The notes below the pieces were generated by a model. The model was not told the origin of the DNA. It saw only the letters and a list, made by a program, of their open reading frames with translations, and did no database searches. The position numbers and the translations under genes are program-made. Positions 34,299 through 52,140 of a stretch of DNA of 64,000 nt are shown piece by piece. Location: positions 1,467,821 through 1,531,820 of the forward strand of contig JAPMOS010000001.1 in assembly GCA_027972325.1 (NCBI GenBank). The letters are read 5' to 3'. The first letter of the stretch is position 1. Every line of letters starts with the position of its first letter. The DNA comes from Paratrimastix pyriformis (lineage: Eukaryota; Preaxostyla; Paratrimastigidae).

Positions 34299-36721
34299 AC
34301 CCATACCCATACCTGCTTGGCCCATGCCCATGCCCATACCCATCCCTGCTTGGCCCATGCTTGGGGGGCCCATCGGTTGCCCAAAGAACCGGCCGGGCGG
34401 CGGGGGGCTCTGGCGCATCATGTAGGGTGGCACGTAGGCCGGGGCAGTCGGTGGGGCCGGGGCCGGCGGGGGGGACGCGCGGGGCGGCGGGGAAGGATGG
34501 CGGGGGCGGGGCGGGGGCGGGGTGCTCATGAGTTCGTCGGGCGGGGCGGGGCGGGGCTCGTCGGGCGGGGTGGCGGCGGCTCGTCGGGCGGGGGCGGGGC
34601 GGGGCCATGGGGAGGGGCGGCGGGGCGGGGCGGGGCTGGAAGGCGGGCGCTGCCTGGCGGATGGCCGCGGCGGCGCCTGTCCCCATGGCCCAGGGCGGGA
34701 GCGAGGCGGGGGCTGGGGCTGGGGCGGCTGCTGGGGCTGCTGCGAAGGGCATGGTGAGGCCCGCGGGCCCGAAGGACGCGGGGGGAGGCGGCCCCGCCGG
34801 CGGGCGCATGGTCAGGGGGGGCGATGGCATCGGCGGGGTGGAAGCTGGTGTTGCAGAGCGGCGGCGGCGGCGGCAGCAGCAGCGAGCAGCGGGCGATGGG
34901 GCGGGGGGTGGGGGTGGGATGGGGAACGCGCTCGGGGAGCCCACGATGGGGCCGGGCCGTGGCGGGGGCGGCGGGGGCGGCAGCGGGCCCGAGAGCAGCC
35001 GCGCAGCAGCAGCAGCAGGGGCCGGGCCGGGGCCGAGGGGGATCAGATTGGGGTTGGACCCGCCCTCCCCGGCCGATCCGTCGCCCCCGTGGCGGCCCCA
35101 GCGGGGGGCGAAGGACACCGGCCCGGGCCCGGGCGCGGGGGGAACAGGGGGGGCGGGAGGCCTGAGCGTGGCGGGAGGCAGCAGCGGCCCCTGCCCACCA
35201 GCGGCCCCGGGGAGCGGCTGGGGCAGCGGGAAGCCCGGCAGAGGGGGCGCCATGGGGGCGGGGGGGACGGGCATCGACACGGCCACGGCCACGGCCGGGG
35301 CCCCGGGCGGGGCGGGAGGCGGCGCAGGGGCGTCGCGCCTGGCAGCAGGGGATGGGGCGTGAGGGAGGGCAACCCGTGGGGTGGGGTGGGGTGGGGGGCG
35401 AGTGAGGATGAGCCCCGGGAGGCCAAGGGGTGGCGGAGCCTCGGCATGCAACCGGCGGCGTGGGGGTGGGACGGGATCAGACTTGGACGAGGCGCAAGGG
35501 GATGAGGGGGATGTGGGATGGGCACAGGGAGGGGGATGGAGGCAGACGGTTGCTCGTCCTCGGCGGGGGCGCCCTTGGCGAGGCGCATCTGGCGGCGGAT
35601 GAGCCGCTGCTGCATCCGGTCGAGCCCGCCCAACATGGGGGCAGCTCCGGGGGCCTCGTTAGGGGCCGCCCCTCGGCGGGCACCCCGACGACGCGTCTTC
35701 GGCGGGCGCGCTGGCGGCCGTCTGGGCAGCCTCGGCGAACCGCTGGGGGCGAGAGGGCCGGATGGGGTGGACGGACGGACCGGGGAGGCAGGACGACAAC
35801 GGGGGGGGGGGGGGGGGCGCCGAGACTGCCGGCACTCAGGGATGGGCGGATGGGGGCGGATGGGGGGCGGATGGGGGGGCGGATGGGGGGGCGGATGGGG
35901 GCGGATGGGGGCGGATGGGGGCGGATGGGGGCGGATGGGGGCGGATGGGGGCGGATGGGGGCGGCGTGCCTTGCGGTGGTTGTGGTCGTAGCTGGAGAGG
36001 TGGTGTTCCATCTCGGCCACGTTGCGGTACTGCTTGTTGCACAGGGCGCAGTAGAAGGGCCGCGTCACGTCGGTGAGCTCCTTCTTGAGGGACTCCTCCC
36101 TCAGGCGCAGCTCCTGCCGGCCCAGCGCACCGTCGGGGGGGACGCGCATCGTGAGAGGCGGGCAGGGCAAGGGCAAGGCAGCGAGCCTGCTGGAGGGGTT
36201 GGCCGGGCGGACCTCGCGTGCCCAGAGGGCCTCGGGGGTCTGCTGGTGCAGGTCGACCTCCGACTCGAGCGGGCGCCGCTTGATTTGCACGCCCTGCCGC
36301 CCGGGGGCCGTGAGCCGGCCGGGGAAAGGGCGGGGGCGGACAGACCTCGGTGAAGTGCTCTTCGACCTCCGCCCTGCCCAGCCCCATCGTGTCCGTCTTG
36401 CCCAGATGCGAGACCGGCTCCAGCCGTCCTGCCATGGGTCAGGCCAGCCTGGCACACAGCAACCCAAACAGACCAGATTCGTTGCGGCCGAGACCCTTTT
36501 CGCCCCAGCCCATAGCTGCAGGAGGGCGTTCGAGCTTTCGGGACCGGCGGGGAAAACAGACCTTTGAGCATTTTGAAACCCTTGTTGCTCGAACTGATTG
36601 CCTGATCGGGGCTGGCAGCTGGAAGAAAATCGAAGACAAGCTTCAAAAAGGGCAAACGAACCTGGCGCAGCTTCAATTGGCTCTCCGGGAGCGTCACCCG
36701 CCCGGTCATTGAAGTGATCAT
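32051..36721 (-). CDS. GPATCH8: GPATCH8-like G-patch, C2H2 zinc-finger and RS-domain protein
   Basis: GPATCH8 is a nuclear RNA-processing protein. A short first exon (MTGRVTLPESQLKLRQ in its core; start 36721 or 36709) is joined to AISSSNKGFKMLK and, over a GTCTG intron, to AMGWGEKGLGRNESG and RLEPVSHLGKTDTMGLGRAE: a G-patch with its GLG core. Then come QGVQIKRRPLESEVDLHQQ and the matrin-type C2H2 finger FYCALCNKQYRNVAEMEHHL followed by SSYDHNHRKA (around 35970-36045). LDRMQQRLIRRQMRLAKG follows near 35600. The middle is Pro/Gly/Met-rich, with MG repeats at 34255-34350. The end (32051-32480) is a dense SR/RS tail ending SSRKRSH. Fit to GPATCH8/ZNF804 is by domain order and the FYCxLCxKQY finger; a minisatellite intron splits the last part. 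Confidence 0.72.
33850..34172. repeat. 14-base minisatellite GTGAGCGTGTGCCG, about 23 copies
   Basis: The copies are nearly identical; the last ones change GTGTGCC to GTGCGCC. It lies in an intron of the GPATCH8-like gene. The near identity suggests recent expansion or ongoing homogenisation. Confidence 0.95.
35840..35965. repeat. 10-base minisatellite GATGGGGGCG in GPATCH8-like intron
   Basis: About a dozen copies with small changes in the G run, next to a poly-G stretch at about 35801-35818. The G-rich strand could form quadruplexes. It sits between the C2H2 finger exon and the next exon. Confidence 0.88.
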
Positions 36722-36758
36722 CGGTGAAGTCTCCAGCGTCAACGGGACGTCTCATCAG
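36722..36758. promoter_or_regulatory. Very short divergent promoter between GPATCH8-like and CCDC6-like genes
   Basis: Only 37-49 bases separate the proposed start codons, so the 5' leaders must overlap or be extremely short. No TATA box is visible. Confidence 0.45.
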
Positions 36759-39700
36759 ATGAACGACGGTGAAGCGGGCGGGGAAACCGAATTTGCGACC
36801 CGTCTCCATGAACTGCAGATGGAGAATCAGAGGATTGTCTGTCCCTTTGTGGGCCATTCTTCCCCCCACGTTTCCTGTCCAGCGGGGTGCTATCGAGTCC
36901 GAGGAAGCCACAGCCGCCGCACTTTCGAGTCGATTAGGCGAGCTGAGGAGCGAAAAGGCAATTTTGGATGGTGAAAAAAATTCAGCACAACTGAAAATTG
37001 AAGGTTTGAAAAAAGAGAAGAACGATCTGGAAAAACAGATCGAGGAAGGTCCGTTTCGTGTCCGGCCCCTTCGCTCACCATGACCGGGTCCGAACAAATA
37101 GGCGATGGGTACATTGTGCGGCAGCTTCGGAAGAAGCTTGGCGAGATCGAGGTGGAGAAGCGGTCTGCCCGGCCTGGGGGTGGGATGATCCGCCCTCACT
37201 GGCACCCTGGGCACTGCAGGGGTCTCGAGAGGAGCCTGGAGGCTCAGCACCAGGAGCTAACTGGCCGTCTGCAGCAGTGCCTCGAGCAGACCATGGCTCG
37301 CAAGGAGCAACTCCTCGGGTCCGCCGCCTCCCACCGTCACGCCCCACCGCCAGTGCCCAACCGCCGGCCGTGCCCCACCCCTTGGCCTGCTCACGGGGGC
37401 CACTGTTTCATCCACTGCCACCCTCGTCCCGTGTGGGCCCCAGGGCCGACCTCTCCAAGGAGCAGGATGCGCTCAGCCGAAGGCTGGCCCAGGAAACGGA
37501 GACCCTTCGGGCGGACCTTGCCAGGCTCACCGCCGAGAACGCAGGCCGTCTGTCGTCGCTCCTCCAGCCTCCCCGCCCCGCAGCCCGGCCTCCAGCATCC
37601 GTCCACCGGCCGCCGCCTCCCAATGGGTGCACTCGGTTGCCGCACGGGCCGCTGCTCACCCCTCGTTGCCTCGGCCATCCCCACATGTCGATGACCATGC
37701 CCGTGCCCGCGCCCGCGTGTGGATGCTGGGGAGGGCAGTGAAGGCCCACAACGAGCAGCTTCAGGGCGCCCTCGCCCAGGCCAACGACCAGATCTTCCTC
37801 CTCGTCCAGAAGGTCCGCTCTCACGTCCCGCCCCACCCATCCCCGCCCCGCCCCCGCTCCCGCCCCGCGCCAGCCCCGCGCCAGCCCCGCGCCAGCCCCG
37901 CGCCAGCCCCGCGCCAGCCCCGCGCCAGCCTCGTCCTCTCCGGCTGTGGTCTGGGCTCACAATTTTCCGATGCGGCGCGGGGCGGCCTCTGGGGGGGGGG
38001 TGGCTGCGGTGTGTGCGGCAGCTCCGCCGGGAGCACGAGCGGCTGAGCGCCCTGCAGCTTGAGAAGGCCCAGCTGGAGAACGACGTCGAGATCGACACCG
38101 AGCGGTCCGCCCGCACCGCACCGCATTGCACCGCACCGCATTGCACCGCACCGCACTGCATCGCATCGCATCGCATTGCACCTCACTGGTCGCTCGCCCT
38201 GCCCACGGCGCTGGCTGGCTGCCTGTCGGGTGGGCGGGACAGGGCCTTCAACATGCAGGGCAGCGGCAGCGGCCCCGCCGACGGGCGGGGGCACCAACGG
38301 GCAGACTCCTTCTCGTGCAGCCCGCCATCCGTCTTTAGCGCCTCCCTGGTCCGCCCCTGCGCGGCCCCCGTCGGCCCTGTGCCCTGCCTCCATCCCCCTG
38401 CCTCCATCCCCCTGCCTCCATCCCCCTGCCTCCATCCCCCTGCCTCCATCCCTCCTGCCTCCATCCCCCTGCCTCCATCCCCCTGCCTCCATCCCCCCTG
38501 CCTCCATCCCCCCTGCCTCCATCCCCCCTGCCTCCATCCCCCCTGCCTCCATCCCCGCCGACTCTGACGATGTGCTGGGCGGTGCTCACCCTCAGAGCCG
38601 CTCCATCGGGGCGCTGGCCCCCCTGGCCACCCAGACCGGGCCGGCCGTCTCGCCTTCCTGCGTCCCCATCCGGAGGCGACTCTCCGTCAGCTCACGTCCG
38701 TCTGCCGCCTCCGTCCGCCTCGCCTCGCCTCGCCTCGCCTCGCCTCGCCTCGCCTCGCCTCGCCTTTGGCTGCATGTGATCCATGCCTTCCTGGCGGCTG
38801 TTTGTTGGCCCGTGGCCTCGTCCCGGCGGGGCAGTGGCCCCAGTCGAGGACGCGGCCGCGGGTGGGGGTGCAGGTGCAGGTGCGGGTCTGCGGAGCCCGC
38901 CCCTGGGGACGCCCCTGGCCCTGGCTATGGCGGGGCCCCGCGAGTCGGCCTCGCCCGGCCCGGCCCGCAGGCTCTCGCTGGCGCTGCCCGGGCCCCAGGT
39001 GCCGCCCCCGGTCACCTTCGCCTCGGCCCTGACGGCATCCCTGGCCGCGGCCGGCCAGCCGCCCCAAGGGGGGGGAGCCCTCATGGCGGCCCTGGGGACA
39101 TCGGTCCGCCCTCGCCCCCCGCCTGCCCTCGGTGCGAATGACACGGTAAGGTCGGGAAGGTCGAGGGGGCGGGAAGGCGCGAGGGCGGGAAGGCGGAGGG
39201 CGGGGGTGTTCGTGGGGCGGGACGCACGGCTGTCAGCCCGTGTCCAACAGCATCGCATCTTGCGCTCCGTGTGGGGCCCGAGACGCCCCGCCTGCCCCCC
39301 ATGGCGCACTCACATGCCCGCCTGCCCCCCATGGCGCACTCACATGCCCGCCTGCCCCCCATGGCGCACTCACATGCCCGCCTGCCCCCCATGGCGCACT
39401 CACATGCCCGCCTGCCCCCCATGGCGCACTCACATGCCCGCCTGCCCCCCATGGCGCACTCACATGCCCGCCTGCCCCCCATGGCGCACTCACATGCCCG
39501 CCTGCCCCCCATGGCGCACTCACATGCCCGCCTGCCCCCCATGGCGCACTCACATGCCCGCCTGCCCCCCATGGCGCACTCACATGCCCGCCTGCCCCCG
39601 TGGCGCACTCGCCCTCCCATCGGCGCAGCCCTACCACGGGCCCGTCTTCCCGGCCCCGCTGGGGACGCCTCCCCGGGGGCCCTTCTCGTGCAGCGCCCCC

Positions 39701-40291
39701 CAGCACAGCCCCCTGGCCATGCATCACCACGTGCCGGCCGTCTCGGCGGCGCCCCTGCTGACGGTGCGCTCGCCCCCCATGGGCCCGCGCGGCTCGGCCC
39801 CCATCACGGTGCCCACCCTGTTGGCCCCCGCCTCGCCCCCGGTCGAGCGGCCCTTCGGCGCCCTGCCCATCGCCCAGCGGGGCGACCCCGCCGCCGCGGC
39901 CCCCCGCTCGCCCCACGGGAGCCCCGCCACCCCACCCGCGGGCCGGTCGCCACCCCAGCCGTTCCCGCCGCAGTCCCCGCCACCCCCCGGGGACGCCCGG
40001 GCCCCGATCCCGATCCCCATCCCGGGCCGCCACGCGCCCGCGCCGCCACCGCCCCGGGTGACGTCGCCCCCCGAGCACGGCCTCCTCGCCCCCCCGGGCC
40101 CCGCCCTGGGCGGCCTGCCCGGCCGCACCCCCGGGGCCGTGGGCTCGCCCCCCGGCAACCATCACGCCCCCAGCCGGTCGAGCCCACTCGCTCGCAGTCC
40201 CGCCCAGGCTCAGGCCCAGGCCCAGGCCCAGGCCCAGGCTCAGGCCCAGGCCCAGGCCCAGGCCCAGGCCCAGGCCCAGGCCCCACAATAA
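36759..40291 (+). CDS. CCDC6: CCDC6-like coiled-coil protein with Pro-rich C-terminus
   Basis: The start MNDGEAGGETEFATRLHELQ at 36759 is followed by exons rich in heptads: ALSSRLGELRSEKAILDGEK, NSAQLKIEGLKKEKNDLEKQ, GDGYIVRQLRKKLGEIEVEK, LEAQHQELTGRLQQCLEQT, LSKEQDALSRRLAQETETLR, AHNEQLQGALAQANDQIFLL and REHERLSALQLEKAQLENDV. The repeated (Y/F)-x-V-x-x-L-x-x-KL-x-x-LE-x-EK style resembles CCDC6, a coiled-coil scaffold known from RET fusions. From about 38800 a single open frame runs to 40291 with Pro/Ala/Ser/His-rich sequence and an ending of QA repeats. A 30-base repeat at 39295-39597 keeps this frame, so it may be translated. The exact family is tentative; other coiled-coil proteins remain possible. 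Confidence 0.55.
38390..38766. repeat. Tandem CTGCCTCCATCCCC block and CTCGC pentamers
   Basis: About twelve copies of a 13-15-base unit run from 38390 to 38560; a second, pentameric CTCGC block lies at about 38715-38765. Both fall between coiled-coil exons and the Pro-rich exon of the CCDC6-like gene and are probably intronic. Confidence 0.85.
39295..39597. repeat. 30-base minisatellite, ten near-identical copies, in frame
   Basis: Two units fit each 60-base line exactly. Each contains ATGGCGCACTCACATGCCCG and a poly-C end. In the frame of the Pro-rich exon it encodes a decapeptide with TPACPPW-like and THMPACPP words. No stop occurs in any of the three forward frames, so translation versus intron removal cannot be settled. 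Confidence 0.95.
40204..40287 (+). repeat. CAGGCC hexamers encoding a Gln-Ala tract
   Basis: About 14 copies of CAGGCC/CAGGCT encode the C-terminal QAQA run of the CCDC6-like protein, ending in PQ and a stop. Confidence 0.85.
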
Positions 40292-41664
40292 CAAACGCTG
40301 CCTGCGGCTCCCACTCCTCGTCTCCACCATCTCTGGTCCCCCCCCCCCCCCCCCCCCCCCATCTCCGGTCCCCCGCCGACTCGGGAGCCCCGGGATCGGG
40401 CGGGGTCTCTACGGGCGGCTGTGCTTCCTGGCGGCTCGGGCCCCGCCCTCCCGCCTGCCCCCGCCCGCCCCCCTCCACTGCCACGGCCGCCGTGCTGTAC
40501 AGGTGCCGCCCGGGTGGCGGTTGGCATCGCTCCCCCCTCCCCTCCCCGTCTCCTCCTCCTCTCCTTGCCGGTCTTCGCTCCTTCCCCTGCTGGCTGGTGC
40601 CGGTGCCTGTGGCTGTCTCCTTCCCCTCGGTGCCTGTGGCTGTCTCCTTCCACTTTCCCTTTCCGCCTGTTGTAACGCCCGGGGCCGAGCGAAACCAACA
40701 CGAAGCCCGAAGCCCGGCCCCACCAGCGCAGCACTCAGCCGACATACGATGCCCCTTCTCCCCCCCCCCCCCCCACAGCCCGGCAGGAAGTGCAGGAAAG
40801 GCAGGGCAGCAGGGTCGACCGGGGGGGAGGGGGGGGAGGGGAGGAGGAGGAGGCGAAGGTCCCGTTCATGGCCAACCCAGCCCAGGATGCAGGATGGGCC
40901 CGCACAGACGAGGGGGGGCCCGACAGCACGATCCGTGAGGGGAGCGCCGCCATGGCGCACCCGCCCTTTATTACCGGAGGCCCGCCCCGGGCGGGGAGAG
41001 GGAGAGGAGAGGGAGAGGACCCACTGGGCGAGGGTCACGCGCCCGATGGGAGACACGGCCCGACAAGAAACTCGAAACTCACTCGACACGCCAAAGAATG
41101 CTGGCCAAGCAGCGGCGGCGGCAGCAGCAGCAGGCAGCAGCAGGCAGCGGCAGCAGGCAACAACAACAGGCGAACCAACACCAATAACCAACAATAAGAA
41201 CGGTGGACCAACAATAAGAACGGCGAGCCAACAATAAGAACGGTGGACCAACAATAAGAACGGTGGACCAACAATAAGAACGGCGAGCCAACAATAAGAA
41301 CGGTGAACCAAAAGCCGGAGGAACCCACGAAGCCGTCAACGGCGGCCGACAATCACCACAGCACCACAGCACCACAGCACCACACACAGCACCACAGCAC
41401 CACAGCACCACAGCACCACAGCACCACAGCACCACAGCACAGACACACAAACCGCAACGGAGCCTGGAAACCAACAAGAAACAGACACCGCATGGAAACC
41501 AACAAGAACGGAAACCAACAAGAAACAGAGACTGCACGGAAACCAACAAGAAACAGAGACTGCACGGAAACCAACATGAAACAGTGTGGTCCGGGCGCTC
41601 GAGGGCGGGTCCCGCCGCCTGTCCGTCCGGTCGTCCGCCCGCCCGGCCGCTGGCCCCGATCCGC
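40292..41664. other. Convergent spacer packed with small tandem repeats
   Basis: The stretch lies between the CCDC6-like stop and the first ceramide synthase stop. It holds a poly-C run (40338-40361), a G/A-rich stretch at 40820-40855, GCAGCA repeats near 41115-41160, six or so copies of the 20-base AACAATAAGAACGGTGGACC (41190-41310), ACCACAGC octamers (41357-41440) and a GGAAACCAACAAGAAACAG repeat (41466-41580). No gene is supported; long frames here follow from composition. Confidence 0.55.
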
Positions 41665-48366
<6,702 letters not shown>

Positions 48367-48478
48367 TGTCAACCTTTGCGCAGGTTCAATCTCAGAAAGT
48401 CTGAGGGGCAGTTCAGAGAGAATAGGACTCGACATTCGCTTAAACCTCGAGGATTGCAAGTCCAACACGGGGTTGGCA
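48367..48478. promoter_or_regulatory. Divergent promoter between the two ceramide synthases
   Basis: 112 bases separate the proposed start codons of the head-to-head paralogues. A longer open frame upstream of 48479 (+) exists but its residues do not match the family, so I favour the later ATG. Confidence 0.45.
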
Positions 48479-49998
48479 ATGCGCAGGCAAATGCCTTTCG
48501 TCGCTCGCGTGGCCAATTCGCCCGTGGCGTACATTCCTGTATTCTTTGTTCTCGAGGTTTCAATACGCCTTTTGCTGGAGCATTTGATCTTTGGCCCATG
48601 GGCCGAAACGGTCGTCAACCCTGCCCTACCGGTGGCCAAGCGCCTTTCCTTCATCAGAAAGTTTAAAGCAGAAGCCAGCAAAACTGTCTACTACATCGTT
48701 GTGGTGGCTCTTGAGCTTCGCTTTTTTGCGACGGTTCCTCAAGAGAGTGGCTGGATCTTTCAGCCCTCCCGGATGTGGAGCAATTATCTTTCGGGGAGTA
48801 ACACCTACGAATTCCCTCATATGCTCCTCTTCATTTTTACCATCCAGGCTGCATTTTATGTGCATCTACTCGTATTTCACTTCATCGAACCTAAAAACAA
48901 AGTCTGGTCATCATTGGCACCTCCTTCTCATCTCGCCTCTTTTGTGCAGGACTTTATTGAAATGCTTGTGCATCATGTGGCGACATTGGCCCTGTTAGTG
49001 ATCTGCCGCCGATATCAGTCTGTCCATTCCTCCGCAGGCGGGGTGGCTCACTCCACGGCACGGGGCGCAGGTGCATGACCGCGGGCATCTCGATGCTGGC
49101 CCTGCACGACCTTGCGGATGTCTTTGTCGGGCCGGCCAAGATGTGCAACTGGGCTGGTTTCCAATGGGCGGCCTTGGCCAACTTCCTGGCCATGACGGCC
49201 ATCTGGCTGGTCACCCGGCTCGTCTACTACCCGCTCCTCTTCATCCCCTCCGTCTAGTCCGCGACCGCCCACCCCCGAGCACCAGCCTCAACCCCCCATT
49301 TCATCCTCCGGGCACAGCTCCAACCCCCCCCCCCCCCCCCCCCCTTCGGCACATCCTGTGTCCCATCGGTGGTGATGGGCCGCCCGTCTCTCTTCCCTCC
49401 TCCCCTCCCCCTCTCTGGCTGGGTAGTGCGGATATGCACGCGGCACTGGTCGCATCGGGGGCGATGCCGGGGTGGGTCTACCGGACGGTCCTCGTGGGCC
49501 TGGTGACCCTGTTGGGCCTGCACGGCTTCTGGTTCTCGGCCTTCGTGCGGATGATCAAGGTCCGCCCCGGGCTCCTTGCGGGCCGCCACCACTCACTTCG
49601 CCCTCTCTCACTTCGCTCGGTCGCTGGTCCTTGGTCGCTGGTCCTTGGTCGCTGGTCCTTGGTCGCTGGTCCTTGGTCGCTGGTCCTTGGTCGCTGGTCC
49701 TTGGCCGTTGGTGGGTGGTCGGTCGTGGGGGCTGCAGGACTCGATCCGCTCGAGGCGGGTGTACGACGGGCAGCTCACCGACGACGTTCAAGGGGCCCTC
49801 GTCGCTCCCCAGCCCCGGCCCCGGCCCTGCAGCGGCAGCGGCAGCGGCAAGTTGGCAGCCGTGGGGGCGGAGCCGACCCATCGGGTGGGCGACCCGGCGG
49901 GGGATTGTGTCGGCCTCCCGTCCCTTTCCCACGCGGCCGTGGCCCTGGCCCGGGCCCAGGAGGAAATCCCCGCGGACGGGGCGACGGGTCTCGAATAA
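48479..49998 (+). CDS. Ceramide synthase B (TLC/Lag1 domain)
   Basis: The likely start is MRRQMPFVARVANSPVAYIP at 48479, then VFFVLEVSIRLLLEHLIFGP, SKTVYYIVVVALELRFFATV, FIFTIQAAFYVHLLVFHFIE and the Lag1 motif QDFIEMLVHHVATLAL. A short GTTAG intron joins GISMLALHDLADVFVGPAKM, then LANFLAMTAIWLVTRLVYYP. Further exons give PGWVYRTVLVGLVTLLGLHG and FWFSAFVRMIK, a GTCCG intron holding a 14-base repeat, and SRRVYDGQLTDDVQGAL to a stop at 49996-49998. Its C-terminal VYDG(Q/R)(L/V)TD block is shared with synthase A, which supports a common origin. The His pair and D-x-x-D are intact. One splice near 49254 could not be fixed in phase. Confidence 0.78.
49617..49710. repeat. 14-base repeat GGTCCTTGGTCGCT in ceramide synthase B intron
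   Basis: About six copies, the last ones degenerate. It follows a GTCCG donor and precedes the last exon. Confidence 0.85.
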
Positions 49999-50605
49999 CC
50001 GAAGTGGTGGTTGTCGTGGTTGTGCTGCTGTGGATGTTGCTGCTTCCCCCATGGGTGATGTGACGTTGCTGTGGATGTTGCTGTGCTGCTGTGGATGTTG
50101 CTGCTTCCACCATGGGCGGCAGGCGCGCAGCGGTGATGGGGGGCATCTCGCCCTCCTTCCCTGCTGTCCGCTTCCTGCCCTGGGCGGACTCCGTGTCATG
50201 ACGGTATGTGCGGCCCGCTTGTTGTTTTGTTTTGCTTTGCTTTTTTTCCATCCCATCCTGCCGTCCCCATTCCCGCCGTCCCCATCCATCCCCATCCCCA
50301 TCCCGCCGTCCTTCCTCCTCGCTCCCGTTTCGTCGTGTTTTGATTCTTCGACATCCCCCCTTTTGGTTGTGGGTCTCGATTCTTGGCTGTCTGTTTCTTC
50401 TTGCCCTCCGGGGGCAGCCGAATGAGGCATTTTCGCCACCGTTTGGCTGCCCCCGGTCGCTGATCCGATCCGATCTGATCCGATCCGATGATGCTTTCCG
50501 ATCTTTCTTCCTTTCCCGTCTTCCCTTTTACGGGCCTCGCGGCTCGGTTTCCGGAACATGGGAGAGGAAGAGAGAAGAAGGAGAAAGCGGCGGGCGGGCT
50601 GCCGG
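49999..50605. other. Convergent spacer with a LINE tail fragment
   Basis: The spacer between ceramide synthase B and GEMIN2 stops holds a GTGGATGTTGCTGCT-type repeat (50025-50115), CCCATCC-rich DNA (50255-50310), a GATCCGATC run near 50462-50488, and a LINE tail unit at 50513-50585. No gene is supported. Confidence 0.5.
50513..50585 (+). mobile_element. Isolated LINE tail fragment
   Basis: TTCCCTTTTACGGGCC, a four-base loop TCGC and GGCTCGGTTTCCGGAACATG, followed by GA-rich DNA. The stem (50531-50546) is kept while the loop differs from the other copies, as expected for an RNA structure under constraint. Confidence 0.7.
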
Positions 50606-52081
50606 TCAGGGCCCGTCGCGCTCGTCGGGGGTGGCCTGGCCGAAGAAGGTCCCGCTCAGGGCGATGAGCAAGTTGAGGGTGGCCAGCCCGGCCCCCCCCG
50701 GCCCCCCGCGGATGGTCTCCTGCCCCCCGGCCACCTCGCCCTCCTCGGGGCCGCCGCCATGGCTGGGGCCGCCCTCGGGGGCGAGGCTGCCCCGCAGGGC
50801 CCGGCACCGGAGCAGCAGCTGTCGCATCGCGGCGCACAGGGTGTCGTTCAGCGGCCTGCGGGTGGCCCACAGAGGCAGCCGCCCGGGCGGGGGCAGAGAA
50901 GGGGGATGGTCAGGGGTTGCACTTGGAGGCCCAAGATGGGGCGTCTGGGCGGCGGGGCGGGGCGGACTTTTCGATGCACGCGGCCAGGCCGTAGATCCAC
51001 AGGGCCGCCCGCCGGGTCAGAGGCCCCCCGCAGGCCTGGCCAACCAGGACCTCCAGCCCCGTCCCCGCCTGGTGCTGCGCGGGGCATGGAGGGGCACGTC
51101 GTGATGAGGAAGGGGGGCGCGGGGGAGGGGAGACCGACCTGGGAGAGGGAGGCCAGCAGGGCCAGGGTGGGCAGGGGCGGCGGCCGGACGGGGGCAGCAC
51201 CGGGGCCCGCGATGCCGCCCAGTTGCTTGTCTGCCGCCCCCGGGGCCGCCTGTCTCGGCGCCGCACCTTCGCCCCAATCGTCCCCGTCGCCCCCGTCAGC
51301 CCCTCCCGCGTCGTCCTCGCCCTCGCCCTCCGCCGCGCCCTCAGTCGTGCCCTCGCCATCAATCACGCCCTGGTCCACATCTGCGTCCCGGGGGCAGCGT
51401 GGATCCGGCGCGCCCCCCGCGATGATGGTGTCCCACGGGTCCGAGCAGGGCGCCCCCTGCCCCTTCGCGACAGCCCGGCCCTGGCGGCTGGACGGACGCA
51501 GATGAGGACGGGGTGGGGGCGGGGAGGAGGAGGGTGGGGAGGGAGGCACGAGAGCGGACCCAAGGCAGAACGTTGTCCATCCCATCCGATCGCGTGGGTG
51601 CGGAGGGAGCAGCCTGGGTGCGGTGGCCCCCCCCGCCAGAGCGGCCGCCTCGGCCGGGGGGCAGCCCCCCAAGCGGCCTTGCTCGGCGGCAAGGAGCTGC
51701 GGGGGTCGGCTCGGAAGGGTCGGAAAGACAACCCAGCAGCAGACCCTCCGTAACCGAACGAAATCAAACAGCACATGTGCTGTCCATTGTGGGGTCGCAA
51801 AGGACTGGGGAGGACATATCGGGATGATGGGCTCGGGGGGTCGAGGAGGGATGGCGGGGCCGCAGCCTTGTGGAATGGATGATGCGACAAGAATCGAACT
51901 CATTTGAGAGGCCTCCCACCTGAGTTTGTTGAGTGACAGAAAGGGCGAGACACCAAAAAGACCTGACTCTTCGCAGATACTCCATTCCATCGGTCGGGGG
52001 TTCATCTGGGGAAAACGGTGCCGTCTCATCTGCAACAGGTAGCGCCTGTTGCCGGAATTCGTCTTCATCAGAAGAGGCCAT
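50606..52081 (-). CDS. GEMIN2: Gemin2 (SMN complex)
   Basis: Gemin2 holds the Sm protein pentamer in the SMN complex during snRNP assembly. The start MASSDEDEFRQQALPVADET at 52081 (or 52117) leads to PPTDGMEYLRRVR and, over a GTCTT intron, to WEASQMSSILVASSIPQ, the family's EYLRRV-x-x-EA segment. Later exons contain GWTTFCLG, matching the W-x-x-FCLG motif, then LPTLALLASLSQ, LTRRAALWIYGLAACIEK, MRQLLLRCRALRGSL and ATLNLLIALSGTFFGQATPD before the stop at 50606. The C-terminal order (short helix pairs, then LNLLI-x-L-x-x-x-FGQ) matches animal and yeast relatives. Introns carry Pro-rich, low-complexity DNA. Its start faces RPB6 across only about 60 bases. Confidence 0.75.
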
Positions 52082-52140
52082 CACAGAGGCGCTGGCGGTC
52101 CGGCGGAGGATAGTCACTGCTACCCTGGTTTTGCAAGCAA

